Positions 33,361-43,204 of a stretch of 64,000 bases of DNA are shown here, one piece after another (position 1 is the stretch's first letter; each line of letters begins with the position of its first letter). The position numbers and the translations under genes were made by a program. Below the pieces are notes generated by a model that did not search any database, was not told the DNA's origin, and was given only the letters and a program-made list of their open reading frames with translations. The DNA comes from Microbacterium sp. (GTDB lineage Bacteria; Actinomycetota; Actinomycetes; Actinomycetales; Microbacteriaceae): NCBI RefSeq assembly GCF_031180975.1, contig NZ_JAPSLI010000010.1:62001-126000 (forward strand). The letters run 5' to 3'.

Positions 33361-34715
33361 CGCCCCGTGACCGCCTTCCAGGTGCGGCGCACGCGGCGGC
33401 GCGCGGCCTGCGCGGTGAGCGCGAACTCGTCGAGCCGCCCGATGCCGCCGCCGGATGCCAGCACGCGCCCGATGCGGGTGGGCGGCGGCGCGCCGGGCAG
33501 ACCGAGCGCCCTCAGCCGGTCGGCGGGCACGAGCCGTTCGCGCTCGGCGGCGGACAGCCCGGACAGGAAGTCCTCGGCTCGAGGACGCAGGTGCCCGACG
33601 ATCCGGGGCTGCATGGCGTAGCCGACGGTGTCGACGAGGTGCTGCATCCGCCCCGGCGCAGTGAACGCGTCGCCGGGCCGGGTGAGCGCGTCGACGATCG
33701 TCGCCGGGATGCGGTTGCTGTTCTCGTACGGTTGCAGGCGGCGCAGCACGGTGTCGAGGCCGACGCCGTGGATGCGGGTGCCGTAGAGGGCGCTGAGGGT
33801 CGGCAGGGCCGTGGAGAACACGGCGACCGCGTCGGTCGCGCGCAGCCGGTGGGCGACGTACTCGGCGGGCTGGTCGCCGGTGTACACGGCGAACGCGACC
33901 CCGCGCTCGTCGGCGCGTCGCCGCAGGGCGGCGGTGAGCGCCGGCGGGGCGGACGGGTGCGGTTTGAAGACGACGCGCCGCGCTCCGGCATCCGCCGCCG
34001 TGTCGATCATCGCGGTCTGCATCGCGCTCTCCTCGGCCGCGGAGACGAGCCCGAGCGCGGCGAGGTACTGGCCGATGACGAGAGCTGTCGGCGCGCCGTC
34101 GGCGGCCAGCGCGTCGAGGGCGGCATCCGGCCGGGCGTCGCCCACCTCGTGGAGGACGGCGGCGAACGCGGCGGGCGGCACCGGCACCCGGGCGGCACCC
34201 GTCTCGGCGAACACGAGCGGCTGGACGCCGGGGACGACGTCGGGGTGGATCACGCGCTCCACCCGCTCGGTGATCAGTCGCGGCAGGCGGTCGCGGATCG
34301 GCGAGTAGGTCATGAGCCCGTCGCCGATCACCCCGAGCCGTGCCAGCGAGAACAGCGCCATGAGTGTGCGGGCGGGGGCGACCTGAGGCGACTGCACGAA
34401 CAGCTCGACGTCGGTCTCGTCGATGCCCCAGGCGCGGGTGAAGAGCCGCTCCAGCATCGGCAGGTCCTGCGGCTCGGGATGCCACGCGGTCGGATGCCGC
34501 GGGTCGATGAGCGGGTTGAGCGCCTCGACCGCGTCGAAGCGGGTGTGCAGGGGCGCGAACCGCGCTGCGCCGATGTCGACGGCGGTCTCCGGCACCGCCG
34601 CGGTGTTCATCGTGACCAGGATGCGCCGCTGCGGTGCGCCGAGCAGCCCGGCGTCGATCGCGGCGGCGGCGGTCATCAGTCCGTAGCCGCTGTGCAGGGC
34701 GAAGATCTGGATCAT
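33357..34715 (-). CDS. Polysialyltransferase-like protein
   Basis: This 452-residue protein has IQIFALHSGYGLMTAAAAID, KPHPSAPPAL, DAVAVFSTALPTLSALYGTRIHG, matching bacterial alpha-2,8-polysialyltransferase family proteins, which extend a chain of sialic acid from CMP-sugar donors. There is no signal peptide, so it acts on the cytoplasmic side. It is coupled both upstream (GT2) and downstream (cytidylyltransferase) by four-base overlaps. Confidence 0.8.
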   Translation of the reverse strand: MIQIFALHSGYGLMTAAAAIDAGLLGAPQRRILVTMNTAAVPETAVDIGAARFAPLHTRFDAVEALNPLIDPRHPTAWHPEPQDLPMLERLFTRAWGIDETDVELFVQSPQVAPARTLMALFSLARLGVIGDGLMTYSPIRDRLPRLITERVERVIHPDVVPGVQPLVFAETGAARVPVPPAAFAAVLHEVGDARPDAALDALAADGAPTALVIGQYLAALGLVSAAEESAMQTAMIDTAADAGARRVVFKPHPSAPPALTAALRRRADERGVAFAVYTGDQPAEYVAHRLRATDAVAVFSTALPTLSALYGTRIHGVGLDTVLRRLQPYENSNRIPATIVDALTRPGDAFTAPGRMQHLVDTVGYAMQPRIVGHLRPRAEDFLSGLSAAERERLVPADRLRALGLPGAPPPTRIGRVLASGGGIGRLDEFALTAQAARRRVRRTWKAVTGR

Positions 34716-35689
34716 GCGTGGCCCGCCTGTCGCAGCACACGGGCGAGCACCCGGCGGCGAGGGCCGCCGAGTCGCGCGATGGCGGTGCGGGTCTGGTCGT
34801 CGGGAAGGCGGGCGAGCAGACCCCGGATGCCGGCTCGCAGCTCGCGCCGCACGGCGGGGTGCATGCGGCGGGCGCGCACGAGGTGGTGCGAGCTCAGCGC
34901 GAGCGCCGTGAAGACGGCCTTGGGGAGGTACCGCTCGGACTCGGCGTGCGCCTCGACGATGTCGAGCACCTCGCCGAGAGCGCGGGTGAAGTGCAGCTGG
35001 CGGCGGTCGAGGGTCCGCGAGAGGGAGTCGGACAGCCCGCGGCGGTAGAGCAGGTGCGGCGCGTCGACCACGGCGAACGAGGACGCGTGCAGGTGCAGCC
35101 GCCAGATCCACGGCCGGTCCTCGGCGGTGAACAGCCCGTCGCTGAAGCCGGCGAGCCCCCGGTCAAGCACGCGGCGGTGCAGCATTCCCGCCCACGCGAA
35201 CGGGTAGTCGACCATGCTCTTGTCGTCGACGGGGAGGATCGCCGCGCGGGGGTCGGCGACCACCCCGCGCCGCGTGAACGGCGCCCGCACCAGGCGGCGC
35301 TCCGCGCGTTTCACGGTGACGTGGTCGGTGCGCACGAAGTCGCAGTCCAGCTCGCGCAGCGCGGCGGCGAGCACGGTCAACCGGCCCGGCTGCATCCAGT
35401 CGTCGCCGTCCACGAAGCAGAACGCGTCGCCCTCGACGTGCGCGAGACCCTGGTTGCGGGCGGTGGCGAGGCCCCGCGGCTCGGCGTTGCGGAGCACCTC
35501 GGCGTGGTCGAAGCGCTCGGCGTACTGCCGCATGATCTCGCCCGTGGCATCCGTCGAGCCGTCGTCGATGGCGACGAGCTTCACGGCGGAGGGGTCGTCG
35601 AACTGCCGGGTGAGGGTCTCGAGGGTCGTCCCGATGAAGGCACCGGCGTCCTTCGCCGGGAGGATGACGGTGACGACGGGTTCGGGCAC
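34712..35689 (-). CDS. Family 2 glycosyltransferase
   Basis: This 325-residue protein has the GT-A fold: VTVILPAKDAGAFIGTTLET, VAIDDGSTDATGEIM, GLATARNQGLAHVEGDAFCF and the metal-binding VDGDDW. The C-terminal third is helical. It is the first gene of the nonulosonate operon and probably transfers an acceptor or linker sugar. The frame begins at GTG 35689 with no clear ribosome site, so the start is less certain. Confidence 0.88.
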   Translation of the reverse strand: MPEPVVTVILPAKDAGAFIGTTLETLTRQFDDPSAVKLVAIDDGSTDATGEIMRQYAERFDHAEVLRNAEPRGLATARNQGLAHVEGDAFCFVDGDDWMQPGRLTVLAAALRELDCDFVRTDHVTVKRAERRLVRAPFTRRGVVADPRAAILPVDDKSMVDYPFAWAGMLHRRVLDRGLAGFSDGLFTAEDRPWIWRLHLHASSFAVVDAPHLLYRRGLSDSLSRTLDRRQLHFTRALGEVLDIVEAHAESERYLPKAVFTALALSSHHLVRARRMHPAVRRELRAGIRGLLARLPDDQTRTAIARLGGPRRRVLARVLRQAGHA

Positions 35690-35768
35690 CGGGTCATGGT
35701 GCAGGCGCCGGATTGCCGGTGCGAGACGGCGAGGTGAACGGGGGGTGTCGGATGCGCCGGCCGGCGGC

Positions 35769-37409
35769 TCAGGCGGCGCGCCGTTCGCGCTGCAGCACCG
35801 GGTCGGGCACAGGCGCGGCGGCGACCAGCCTCTGCGTGTACGGCATCTGCGGGCGCGTGAGGACGTCGCGCGCGTCGCCCTGCTCGACGATCTTGCCCTG
35901 CTGCAGGACGACGACGCTCTCGGAGAGCAGTTCGACGACCGCCAGATCGTGGCTGATGAACAGGCAGGAGAATCCGAGCCGCTGCTGGAGCTCCTGAAAG
36001 ATCTCGAGCACCGCCGCCTGCACGGACACGTCCAGAGCGGACGTGGGCTCGTCGGCGATCAGCAGCGACGGCTCGAGCGCGATCGCCCGCGCGATCCCCA
36101 CGCGCTGACGCTGACCGCCGGACAGCTCGTGGGGGAACCGCGACGCCCATGCGGCGGGGAGCTCCACCTGCTCCAGCAGCTCCTGCACGCGCTTGCGCCG
36201 GCCTGCCGCGCCCATCCCGCGCCGGTGCACGACGAGCGGCTCGGCGATCGATTCGCCGATCGTCACCCGCGGGTTCAGAGAGGATGCCGGGTCTTGGAAG
36301 ACCATGCCGTAGCGCGCCCGCGCCCTCGCCAACGCGGGCCCCTGCAGCTGCGTCACGTCGGTGCCGTCGATGGTGATGCGCCCGGTCTCGGCCCGGAGCA
36401 GGCCGACGACGGCCTTCCCGATCGTGGACTTGCCCGATCCGGATTCACCGACCAGGCCCACGACCTTGCCGGCGGGCACCTGGAAGCTCACGCCTTCCAC
36501 GGCGAGGAACCCGGGGCGACGCCAGGAACCGGGGTAGCGGATGTGCAGATCGTCCACGACGAGCGCCGCCGGAACCTCCTGCCCATCCTCCGCGGGCTTC
36601 GCGGGCTCGGTGACCATCAGCGCCGGCTTGGGGACGGCGTCGAGCAGCCGGCGGGTGTAGTCGTCCTGGGGCGCGGCGAAGAGCGAGAAGACGTCGGCGG
36701 ATTCCACGACCTCGCCGTCCTTCATGACGACGACGCGATCCGCCATCTCGGCGACGACGCCCATGTCGTGCGTGATGAGCAGGATCGACATTCCTCGCGA
36801 CTTCTGCAACGAGCGCAGAAGCCGCAGGATCTCGGCCTGAACGGTGACGTCGAGCGCTGTCGTGGGTTCATCGGCGATCAGCATCCGGGGCGAGCCGGAG
36901 ATCGCCATGGCGATCATGGCCCGCTGTCGCTGGCCTCCGGAGAGCTGGTGCGGATAGGCCGACACGCGCCGCTCGGGCTCTGGGATCCCGACCTCCCTGA
37001 GGAGTTCGACGACGCGATCCATCGCCTGGGCCCGGGTGAGGCGCTCGTGCAGACGCAGGGCGTCCGAGATCTGCTTGCCGATCGTGTAGACCGGATTGAA
37101 CGCGGTCATCGGCTCCTGGAACACGACGCCGATCTCGCCGCCGCGAAGCTGCCGCAGGCGGTCGGGTCGTACGGCGATGAGGTCCTCGTCGCCGAAGCGG
37201 ATGCTGCCGCGCCGCACGGCGCTCTTCGGCAGCAGGTCGAGGATCGCCATCGCCGACACCGACTTCCCGGATCCTGACTCGCCGACGAGCGCAAGAGTCT
37301 CGCCCTCTTGGATGTCGAAGTCGATGCCGTGGGTGACGAACGTCGTCTCCCCCTCCTTCGTGAACCCCACACGGAGGTCTTCCACGGTCAGCAGCGTCTT
37401 GTCAGGCAT
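35769..37409 (-). CDS. Peptide-type ABC transporter, fused double ATPase
   Basis: This 546-residue protein carries two complete ATPase domains equal to DppD-DppF. Each has Walker [17 protein letters not shown] and a Walker B ([12 protein letters not shown] / [12 protein letters not shown]), and the oligopeptide-binding C-terminal text ([16 protein letters not shown]). It powers import of the solute bound by the lipoprotein at 40180-41757. Its start overlaps the epimerase by eight bases; the operon is permease-permease-epimerase-ATPase. Confidence 0.93.
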   Translation of the reverse strand: MPDKTLLTVEDLRVGFTKEGETTFVTHGIDFDIQEGETLALVGESGSGKSVSAMAILDLLPKSAVRRGSIRFGDEDLIAVRPDRLRQLRGGEIGVVFQEPMTAFNPVYTIGKQISDALRLHERLTRAQAMDRVVELLREVGIPEPERRVSAYPHQLSGGQRQRAMIAMAISGSPRMLIADEPTTALDVTVQAEILRLLRSLQKSRGMSILLITHDMGVVAEMADRVVVMKDGEVVESADVFSLFAAPQDDYTRRLLDAVPKPALMVTEPAKPAEDGQEVPAALVVDDLHIRYPGSWRRPGFLAVEGVSFQVPAGKVVGLVGESGSGKSTIGKAVVGLLRAETGRITIDGTDVTQLQGPALARARARYGMVFQDPASSLNPRVTIGESIAEPLVVHRRGMGAAGRRKRVQELLEQVELPAAWASRFPHELSGGQRQRVGIARAIALEPSLLIADEPTSALDVSVQAAVLEIFQELQQRLGFSCLFISHDLAVVELLSESVVVLQQGKIVEQGDARDVLTRPQMPYTQRLVAAAPVPDPVLQRERRAA

Positions 37410-38262
37410 TGGTCGTCTCCTCGATCTCCTCGAGCGCCGCCCGCAGGTTGCGCGTCCCCTCAATGCACACCTCGCGCGATCCTCCGAGATCCCGCCAGGT
37501 GTGCGTGCGCGTGGCCATAGCGGACAGCTCTACCGGGAAGTGCTCGTACACGAGCAGGTCGTCGTATCCGACATCCCGCAATGCGCGGAAGACCTCCCGC
37601 CAGGGCACCTGACCGGTGCCTGGGATCCCCCGGTTGCTCTCGACCGCGTGGAAGTGGCCGAGCAGCGGGCCGACGCGGCGGATCGCCTCGGGGGTGTCGG
37701 CCTCCTCGATGTTCATGTGCCAGGTGTCCAGCTGGACGCGGACAGCCGGCGAGCCGACCTGCTCGACCAGGGCGATGGCGTCGTCGGCCGAGTTGAGGAA
37801 GTACCCGGAGTACCGGCTGACCGGCTCGACGGTCAGCATCACACCGGCATCCTCGGCGGCGGGGGCGACTGCTCGGAGCGCTGCCACACTGCGGTCCCAC
37901 TCCTGCGGCGTTCGAGCCCGCCCGACGAACGCGCCGTTCGCCGAGTGCAGCCCGCCGCACACCTTTCGGGCGCCGAGCGCCTCGGCGATGGCGATGCAGC
38001 GCCGCAGGTGCTCCACTCCGGCGCGCCGGACGGCGGTGTCCTCGCTGATGGTGTTCCGCTCTACGGGGAGCGCCACCCTCAGCACGACGTCGAGCCCCGA
38101 ATCATCGAGCGCAGCGCGGATCGCCGGCACCGGGAACGCCTCGGGCGTTCCGACGTTGATCTCGATCGCGTCCATCCCGAGCTCGGCGACGGTCCTCACC
38201 GTCTCCGCCGGGCGGTCGGCGATGTCGTGCACGAACATCTGACTGTGCGCCCCGAACCTCAT
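37402..38262 (-). CDS. FrlC-like sugar (fructosamine) 3-epimerase
   Basis: This 286-residue TIM-barrel enzyme belongs to the xylose-isomerase-like epimerases. The metal/base residues Glu146 (TVEPV), Asp179 (QLDTWHM), His205 (FHAVESN) and Glu240 (YEHFP) have spacings of 33, 26 and 35, the same as D-tagatose/psicose 3-epimerases. E. coli FrlC, which interconverts fructoselysine and psicoselysine, belongs to this family. It is inside the ABC importer operon, coupled both sides, so its substrate is probably what the importer brings in. Confidence 0.8.
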   Translation of the reverse strand: MRFGAHSQMFVHDIADRPAETVRTVAELGMDAIEINVGTPEAFPVPAIRAALDDSGLDVVLRVALPVERNTISEDTAVRRAGVEHLRRCIAIAEALGARKVCGGLHSANGAFVGRARTPQEWDRSVAALRAVAPAAEDAGVMLTVEPVSRYSGYFLNSADDAIALVEQVGSPAVRVQLDTWHMNIEEADTPEAIRRVGPLLGHFHAVESNRGIPGTGQVPWREVFRALRDVGYDDLLVYEHFPVELSAMATRTHTWRDLGGSREVCIEGTRNLRAALEEIEETTNA

Positions 38263-39170
38263 CGCAGCTTCCTCCCGATCGTCACCCTCGCGGTCTGGAT
38301 GGGCTCGGTGCGGGCGAACGCCACGGGCCGATCCCGGCGGGACCGACGGCGCCGGGGATCGAGCGAACGCTCCAGCGCGTCGGCGAGCACCGAGAACGCG
38401 AGCACCGTGGCGACCACGATGCCGCCCGCGACGAACAGCAGCAGCGGCGAGCGTGTCATCAGCGCCTGCCCCTCCGCGATCATGCCGCCCCAGCTCGGCG
38501 CCGGCGGCACGACCCCGAGGCCGAGGAAGCTCAGGCCGGAGGACAGCAGCAGCGACGCCGCGAGCGTCAGCGACAGCTGCACGAGGACCGGCGCCATCAC
38601 GCCGGGCAGGATGACGCGGGAGAGGATCCGCGGGCGCGGGGTGCCGATCACTGTGCTCGCCTGCACGTACTCGAGGTTCTTCAGGGTGAGCACCTCGCCG
38701 TACACGATCCGGGCGAAGGCGGGTGCGAACAGGATGCCCATGGTGACGATGAGGGTGAGCGCACCCGGGCCGACCATCGTGACGATCATCAGGGCGAAGA
38801 CGATCGGCGGGAACGCCAGGACCACTTCGATGGAGCGCATGGAGAGAAGGTTGACGATCCCGCGACTGCTGCCGCCGATCAGCCCGATCGTGACGCCGAG
38901 GGCCGCCGCCAGTGCGGCGGCTCCGAACGAGACGAGCAGGTCGATGCGCGCGCCGTGGATCAGCCGCGAGAAGACGTCGCGTCCGAACTGGTCAGTGCCG
39001 AGCACGTGCATGCCGCTCGGCGAGGCGAGCCGTTCGGGGCTCTGGGCGGTCGGGTCGAAGGGGGCGACCAGGGGTGCCAGCACGGCGAGCAGCACCAGCA
39101 CGGCGAGGAAGAGGGCGGCGATCAGCACGCCGGGCGAGCGGAGTTCTCGGAGAAAGGCCGACATGGTCAC
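38259..39170 (-). CDS. Peptide-type ABC transporter permease (DppC-like)
   Basis: This 303-residue permease has a first TM helix followed by GTDQFGRDVFSRLIHGARIDL, the DppC-type hallmark, and the EAA loop ASTVIGTPRPRILSRVILPG. Five to six TM helices. The GTG at 39170 overlaps the previous stop (GTGA); ATG 39164 is also possible. It pairs with the DppB-like permease upstream. Confidence 0.93.
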   Translation of the reverse strand: MTMSAFLRELRSPGVLIAALFLAVLVLLAVLAPLVAPFDPTAQSPERLASPSGMHVLGTDQFGRDVFSRLIHGARIDLLVSFGAAALAAALGVTIGLIGGSSRGIVNLLSMRSIEVVLAFPPIVFALMIVTMVGPGALTLIVTMGILFAPAFARIVYGEVLTLKNLEYVQASTVIGTPRPRILSRVILPGVMAPVLVQLSLTLAASLLLSSGLSFLGLGVVPPAPSWGGMIAEGQALMTRSPLLLFVAGGIVVATVLAFSVLADALERSLDPRRRRSRRDRPVAFARTEPIQTARVTIGRKLR

Positions 39171-40117
39171 TGCGTCCTTCCGCGCGGGTCGAGGAACCCG
39201 TAGGCGATGTCGACCGCGATGTTGATGAGGATGAAGATGCCGGCGATGACGAGCACGATGCCCTGCACCATCGGGTAGTCGCGGCTCGTGACGCCCTCGA
39301 TGAGGAGCCCGGACAGTCCCGGCCAGCTGAAGACGCGTTCGATGATGACCGTGCCGCCCAGCAGGCCGCCCAGCTGCAGGGCGGTCACGCTCAGCACCGG
39401 TGAGAGCGAGTTGCGCAGGACGTGCTTGCGGAAGACCGTGGCCTCACGGTTTCCGATCGAGCGGCCGGTGCGCACCCACTCCTGGTTGGACACGGCGAGC
39501 ACCGAGGATCGGGTCATGCGCGCCACGATTCCGGTGAAGCCGATCGAGAGCGCGATCACCGGCAGGACCAGCGACTGCACGAAGTCGCCGAAATCACGCT
39601 CAGGCGGGGTGTAGCCGCCTGACGGCAGCCATTTCAGCTGGACGCCGACGAAATACACGAGAACGACGGCCGCCACGTACGACGGAACTGCCACCGCGAA
39701 CGAGGTGAGCAGCAGGGTGGCCCGGTCGACGAGCCCGCCCCGGCGCGCCGCGAGGGCGCCGAGCGCGATGCCGCAGATGACGGAAACGACCGTCGCAGTG
39801 AGCACGAGCTGCAGCGTTCGCGGCAGCCGCTGCGCGATGTGGGAGATCACCGGCTCGCCGTCCTGCACCGAGGTCCCGAGGGTCCCGCCCACGATGTCGC
39901 CGAGGAAGCGCAGGTACTGCTCCCAGAGCGGGAGATTGAGGCCCATCTCCTCGCGAAGGCTCTGAACCGCCTCCTCGGTCGGTGTCGCCCCGGTGCCCGT
40001 CAGGATGAGCCGGGCCGGATCGCCCGGCACCAGCTGCATCGCCAGGAACACGACCGTTGCGACGACGAAGAGCAGGACCACACCGGCCGCCAACCGGCGG
40101 AGGATCATGAACGCCAT
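39167..40117 (-). CDS. Peptide-type ABC transporter permease (DppB-like)
   Basis: This 316-residue six-TM permease begins ILRRLAAGVVLLFVVATVVF and has QLVPGDPARLILTG and the EAA motif RSIGNREATVFRKHVLRNSL. This matches DppB/OppB of peptide and nickel importers. It is the second gene of the operon, 62 bases after the binding-protein gene. Confidence 0.93.
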   Translation of the reverse strand: MAFMILRRLAAGVVLLFVVATVVFLAMQLVPGDPARLILTGTGATPTEEAVQSLREEMGLNLPLWEQYLRFLGDIVGGTLGTSVQDGEPVISHIAQRLPRTLQLVLTATVVSVICGIALGALAARRGGLVDRATLLLTSFAVAVPSYVAAVVLVYFVGVQLKWLPSGGYTPPERDFGDFVQSLVLPVIALSIGFTGIVARMTRSSVLAVSNQEWVRTGRSIGNREATVFRKHVLRNSLSPVLSVTALQLGGLLGGTVIIERVFSWPGLSGLLIEGVTSRDYPMVQGIVLVIAGIFILINIAVDIAYGFLDPRGRTQ

Positions 40118-40179
40118 TGCTCGTCCCTTCTCGGGGGCCGTCCGGGTGCCGCCTCACGTGCGGCGCCCGGACGACGGGC

Positions 40180-41757
40180 TTACTCGAAGGTCGTCTCGGC
40201 CAGCGTGTAGCCGGAGTTGAACGTGAGGAAGCCGGGGATGTTGGTGAAGCCGGACAGCGCGTCCGACAGGCCGTACGCCTGGGACCGCCATCCGAGGCCC
40301 ACGATCGGTGCCGTCTGGAGGACGTACTCGCCCAGCTCGTCGTAGATCTTCTTCCGCGCGTCGGGGTCGCTCTCCGCGTGCCCCTTCGCGAGGAGGTCGT
40401 TCACCTTCGGGTCGTCGTATCCGAACGGCGCGTTCTGCGCACCGGCCGGGGTGAGGATCTGGTCGAGGAACGCCGGGTCGTTGGTGACGCCGACCGTGCC
40501 GTAGACGGCGATGTCGTAGTCTCCGGCTGCGCCGACCTCGAGGCGCGTCGGCCAGTCCGGAAGGTTCATCTCCAGCTCGATGCCGATCGCCTTGAGATCG
40601 TTCTGCACCGAGATCGCCGTGTCCTGGTGGAACGAGTACTGCGAAGAGGACAGCATCCGCGCGGTGAACCCGTCCGGGTAGCCCGCCTCGGCGAGCAGTG
40701 CCTTCGCCTTGTCGACGTCCTTCTCGTAGTAGTTCGCCTGCTCCTCGTTGTAGAACGGCGAGCTCTCCGGAATCGGCATGCCCGACAGCGGCTTGCCGAC
40801 ACCGCCGAGCGCCGCATCGACCACCGCCTGACGGTCGACAGCCCATGCGACCGCCTCGCGCACCTTCGGGTTGGAGAACGGCGAATCGGGGGTGGTGTTG
40901 AACAGGAGGTACATGAACGGGCCCTCCGTGGCGTCCAGAACGAGGTTGCCGGCGCCCTCCACCTGGTCGTAGCTGTTCCAGCCCACGAACGAGGTCATGT
41001 CCACGCTGCCGCTGAGCAGCGCATTGTCACGGGCCGCCTGGTCCGGGATGATCTCGAACTCGATCGTGTCGATGTGCGGCTGGTCCTCCACGTAGAAGTC
41101 GTCGAACTCCTCGACGACGAACGCGCTGCCCTTCTCGTAGCTCACGAACTTGTACGGCCCGGCGCCCACGTAGGTCGGGCCCTCCGACCCGACCTCCTCC
41201 GACGGCAGGATGGCACCGGACACATCGGCGAGGTAGCTGAGGAACGCGGCATCGGGCTGGGCGAGCTTCACCACGACCGTCAGCTCGTCAGGGGTCTCGA
41301 TGGACTGGATACCCTTGGCCGCCGGGAACAGCTTGGCCACGCTGTCCGGATTCTTCATGTGCTCGAGCGTCGCCTTGACGTCCTCGCTGGTCAGGTCGCT
41401 GCCGTCATGGAAGGTGAGGCCCTCGCGCAGGTGGAACGTGAAGGTCTGGGCCTCCTCCTCGTCCCAGCTCTCCGCCAGCGCAGGAGCGACTTCGCCCTTC
41501 GCGTCGTACTGCACCAGCCCCCGGTGCAGCACCCCGTTGAGGATCATCGACGCACTGCCCTGGTTCTGCGGCGTGACGAGATTGGGCACATCGCTGTCCA
41601 GGCCGAACCGGAGGGTGGTCGGGCCGTCCCCGCCCTCTCCTCCTCCGCCGGACGAGCACGCGGCGAGTGCCGCCGCGGTCGCAGCGACGGCGACGACGCC
41701 GACCGCTCGACGCGCGGCGCGCCGCAGGGCGCCATTGCCCGTTGACCTTGTCACCAT
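40180..41757 (-). CDS. Solute-binding lipoprotein, family 5 (peptide type)
   Basis: This 525-residue extracytoplasmic binding protein has a twin-basic N-terminus, hydrophobic core and lipobox LAAC followed by SSGGGGEGG. The family 5 pattern is clear: APALAESWDEEEAQTFTFHL, LREGLTFHDGSDLTSEDV, VGAGPYKFV and NPKVREAVAWAVDR. Such proteins deliver di- or oligopeptides, opines or glycated compounds. AAGGAG lies seven bases before ATG 41757. It opens the operon and lies downstream of the GGGAACG operators. Confidence 0.93.
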   Translation of the reverse strand: MVTRSTGNGALRRAARRAVGVVAVAATAAALAACSSGGGGEGGDGPTTLRFGLDSDVPNLVTPQNQGSASMILNGVLHRGLVQYDAKGEVAPALAESWDEEEAQTFTFHLREGLTFHDGSDLTSEDVKATLEHMKNPDSVAKLFPAAKGIQSIETPDELTVVVKLAQPDAAFLSYLADVSGAILPSEEVGSEGPTYVGAGPYKFVSYEKGSAFVVEEFDDFYVEDQPHIDTIEFEIIPDQAARDNALLSGSVDMTSFVGWNSYDQVEGAGNLVLDATEGPFMYLLFNTTPDSPFSNPKVREAVAWAVDRQAVVDAALGGVGKPLSGMPIPESSPFYNEEQANYYEKDVDKAKALLAEAGYPDGFTARMLSSSQYSFHQDTAISVQNDLKAIGIELEMNLPDWPTRLEVGAAGDYDIAVYGTVGVTNDPAFLDQILTPAGAQNAPFGYDDPKVNDLLAKGHAESDPDARKKIYDELGEYVLQTAPIVGLGWRSQAYGLSDALSGFTNIPGFLTFNSGYTLAETTFE

Positions 41758-41898
41758 GGTGGTTCTCCTTCGTTCCCGGCCGTTGACGGCCGATGTCTGG
41801 CTGCGCCCCTCGGAAGCGCGATTCTCGGGTTTTTCGTCCGACCACCGCATCGCTGCGATAGTGCGATCCGTTGTCAGCCGCACGAACGGAGCCGTTTT

Positions 41899-41956
41899 TG
41901 GGAACGTTCCCGTTCTGCTATATGACACTCTCCCGCACAAATGGGAACGGTGTCAA
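41899..41956 (-). promoter_or_regulatory. Promoter and operators of the ABC operon
   Basis: GGGAACGTTCCC (41900-41911) is a perfect 12-bp palindrome of LacI type. About 43 bp away (centre to centre) the minus strand reads TTGACACCGTTCCCA (41956-41942), in which a -35 element merges with a half operator. The same 15-nt block occurs at the promoter of the second operon (48936-48922). Confidence 0.8.
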
Positions 41957-42055
41957 TAACCTGTCGCAGAATTGATCCGTTCGCAATGCTCGCGACCGTC
42001 ACCCTGCGCCCACCTCGGTACGATGCGAGCAACCGCACCGACGAAAGCAAGGTCC

Positions 42056-43129
42056 ATGGCTCAGCGAAACGGCTCCGTGACGATCATCGACGTCGCGCGC
42101 GAAGCGGGCGTGTCAAAGTCGGCTGCGGCACGCGTGCTGGCGCGCAGCGGCTCGGCGAGCGCGGAGACGCGAAACCGCGTGCTGGCCGCGGCTGCGAAAC
42201 TGGGATACCGCCCCAACCAGCTCGCGCGGGCGATGAAGTCCGGATCGACCCGCACGATCGGCGTCATCCTCCCCGACGTCGCGAGCGCGTTCTTCTCGGC
42301 GGTCCTGCGCGGCCTCACCGACTCGGCGCGCGCGGCGGGTTTCGAAGTGCTGGTCAGCAACACGGACAACGACCCGGACATCGAGGCCAGTTCGATCGAC
42401 CTGCTCGCCGAGAAGCGCGTCGACGGCATCGTCGTAGCGCCCGTGTTCCAGGAGCAGCCCTCGGCGATCCTCGAGATCGCCGACGAAGGAGTCCCCTTGG
42501 TGCTGCTGGACCGCCGGATGCCGCAACTGGAACACCTCCCGCTCGTCTGCGTCGACCACGCGGATGCCAGCCGTCAGGCGACGGCTGCCCTCCTGGCCCT
42601 GGGACACACCCGGATCGCCCTCATCACCGAGACGGCACGCACCCTCGGTGAACTGCAGGAGCTCTCCGCCTCCTCCGACCTCTCGCTCCTGCGCCCCTCG
42701 GCGCAGCGCGCCATCGGGTACCTGCGCGCGTTGGCTGCGGCGGGGATCGGACCGGACGACGCCGTGCTGGTCAGATCGGGTTATTCGGTCGAGTCGGCGA
42801 GCTCCGCCGTGACCGCCTTCCTCGAAAGCGGCGTGCGGGTCACCGCCGCCCACGCGACGGACGCGGTGCTCACTTCCGGCGCGTACAGGGCGTTCGGCAC
42901 TCATGGGCTGCGCCTCCCACAGGATCTGTCCTTCGTGGGCTTCGACGATCAGGACTGGACCACTCTGGTGCGCCCGGCCGTGTCGGTCGTCGACCAGCCG
43001 CGCCAGAGACTGGGCGCCGCCGCAGCGACTGCCCTCATCGCGGCAATACGCGGCAACCGGCCGGACGAGCTCAACGTCCGTCTCGGCGCGTCGCTACTGA
43101 TGCGCGACTCCGCGGCTCCCGCGGCGTAG
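42056..43129 (+). CDS. LacI-family regulator of the glycated-compound regulon
   Basis: This 357-residue protein has the HTH VTIIDVAREAGVSKSAAARVL, the hinge GYRPNQLARAM, and a sensor domain with GVILPDVASAFFSAVLRG and LSFVGFDDQDWTTLVRPAVS. ATG 42056 follows AAGG. It is divergent from the ABC operon and convergent with the Hyu/Frl operon, between the two. The shared operators in both promoters make it the likely common repressor. Confidence 0.92.
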   Translation: MAQRNGSVTIIDVAREAGVSKSAAARVLARSGSASAETRNRVLAAAAKLGYRPNQLARAMKSGSTRTIGVILPDVASAFFSAVLRGLTDSARAAGFEVLVSNTDNDPDIEASSIDLLAEKRVDGIVVAPVFQEQPSAILEIADEGVPLVLLDRRMPQLEHLPLVCVDHADASRQATAALLALGHTRIALITETARTLGELQELSASSDLSLLRPSAQRAIGYLRALAAAGIGPDDAVLVRSGYSVESASSAVTAFLESGVRVTAAHATDAVLTSGAYRAFGTHGLRLPQDLSFVGFDDQDWTTLVRPAVSVVDQPRQRLGAAAATALIAAIRGNRPDELNVRLGASLLMRDSAAPAA

Positions 43130-43204
43130 CGGCGCGGCCGCTCCCGCGGTCGCACGCTGACGCACGGGCAGGCGGACCCGTCCGGATCCGCCCACTCGTG
43201 ATCG

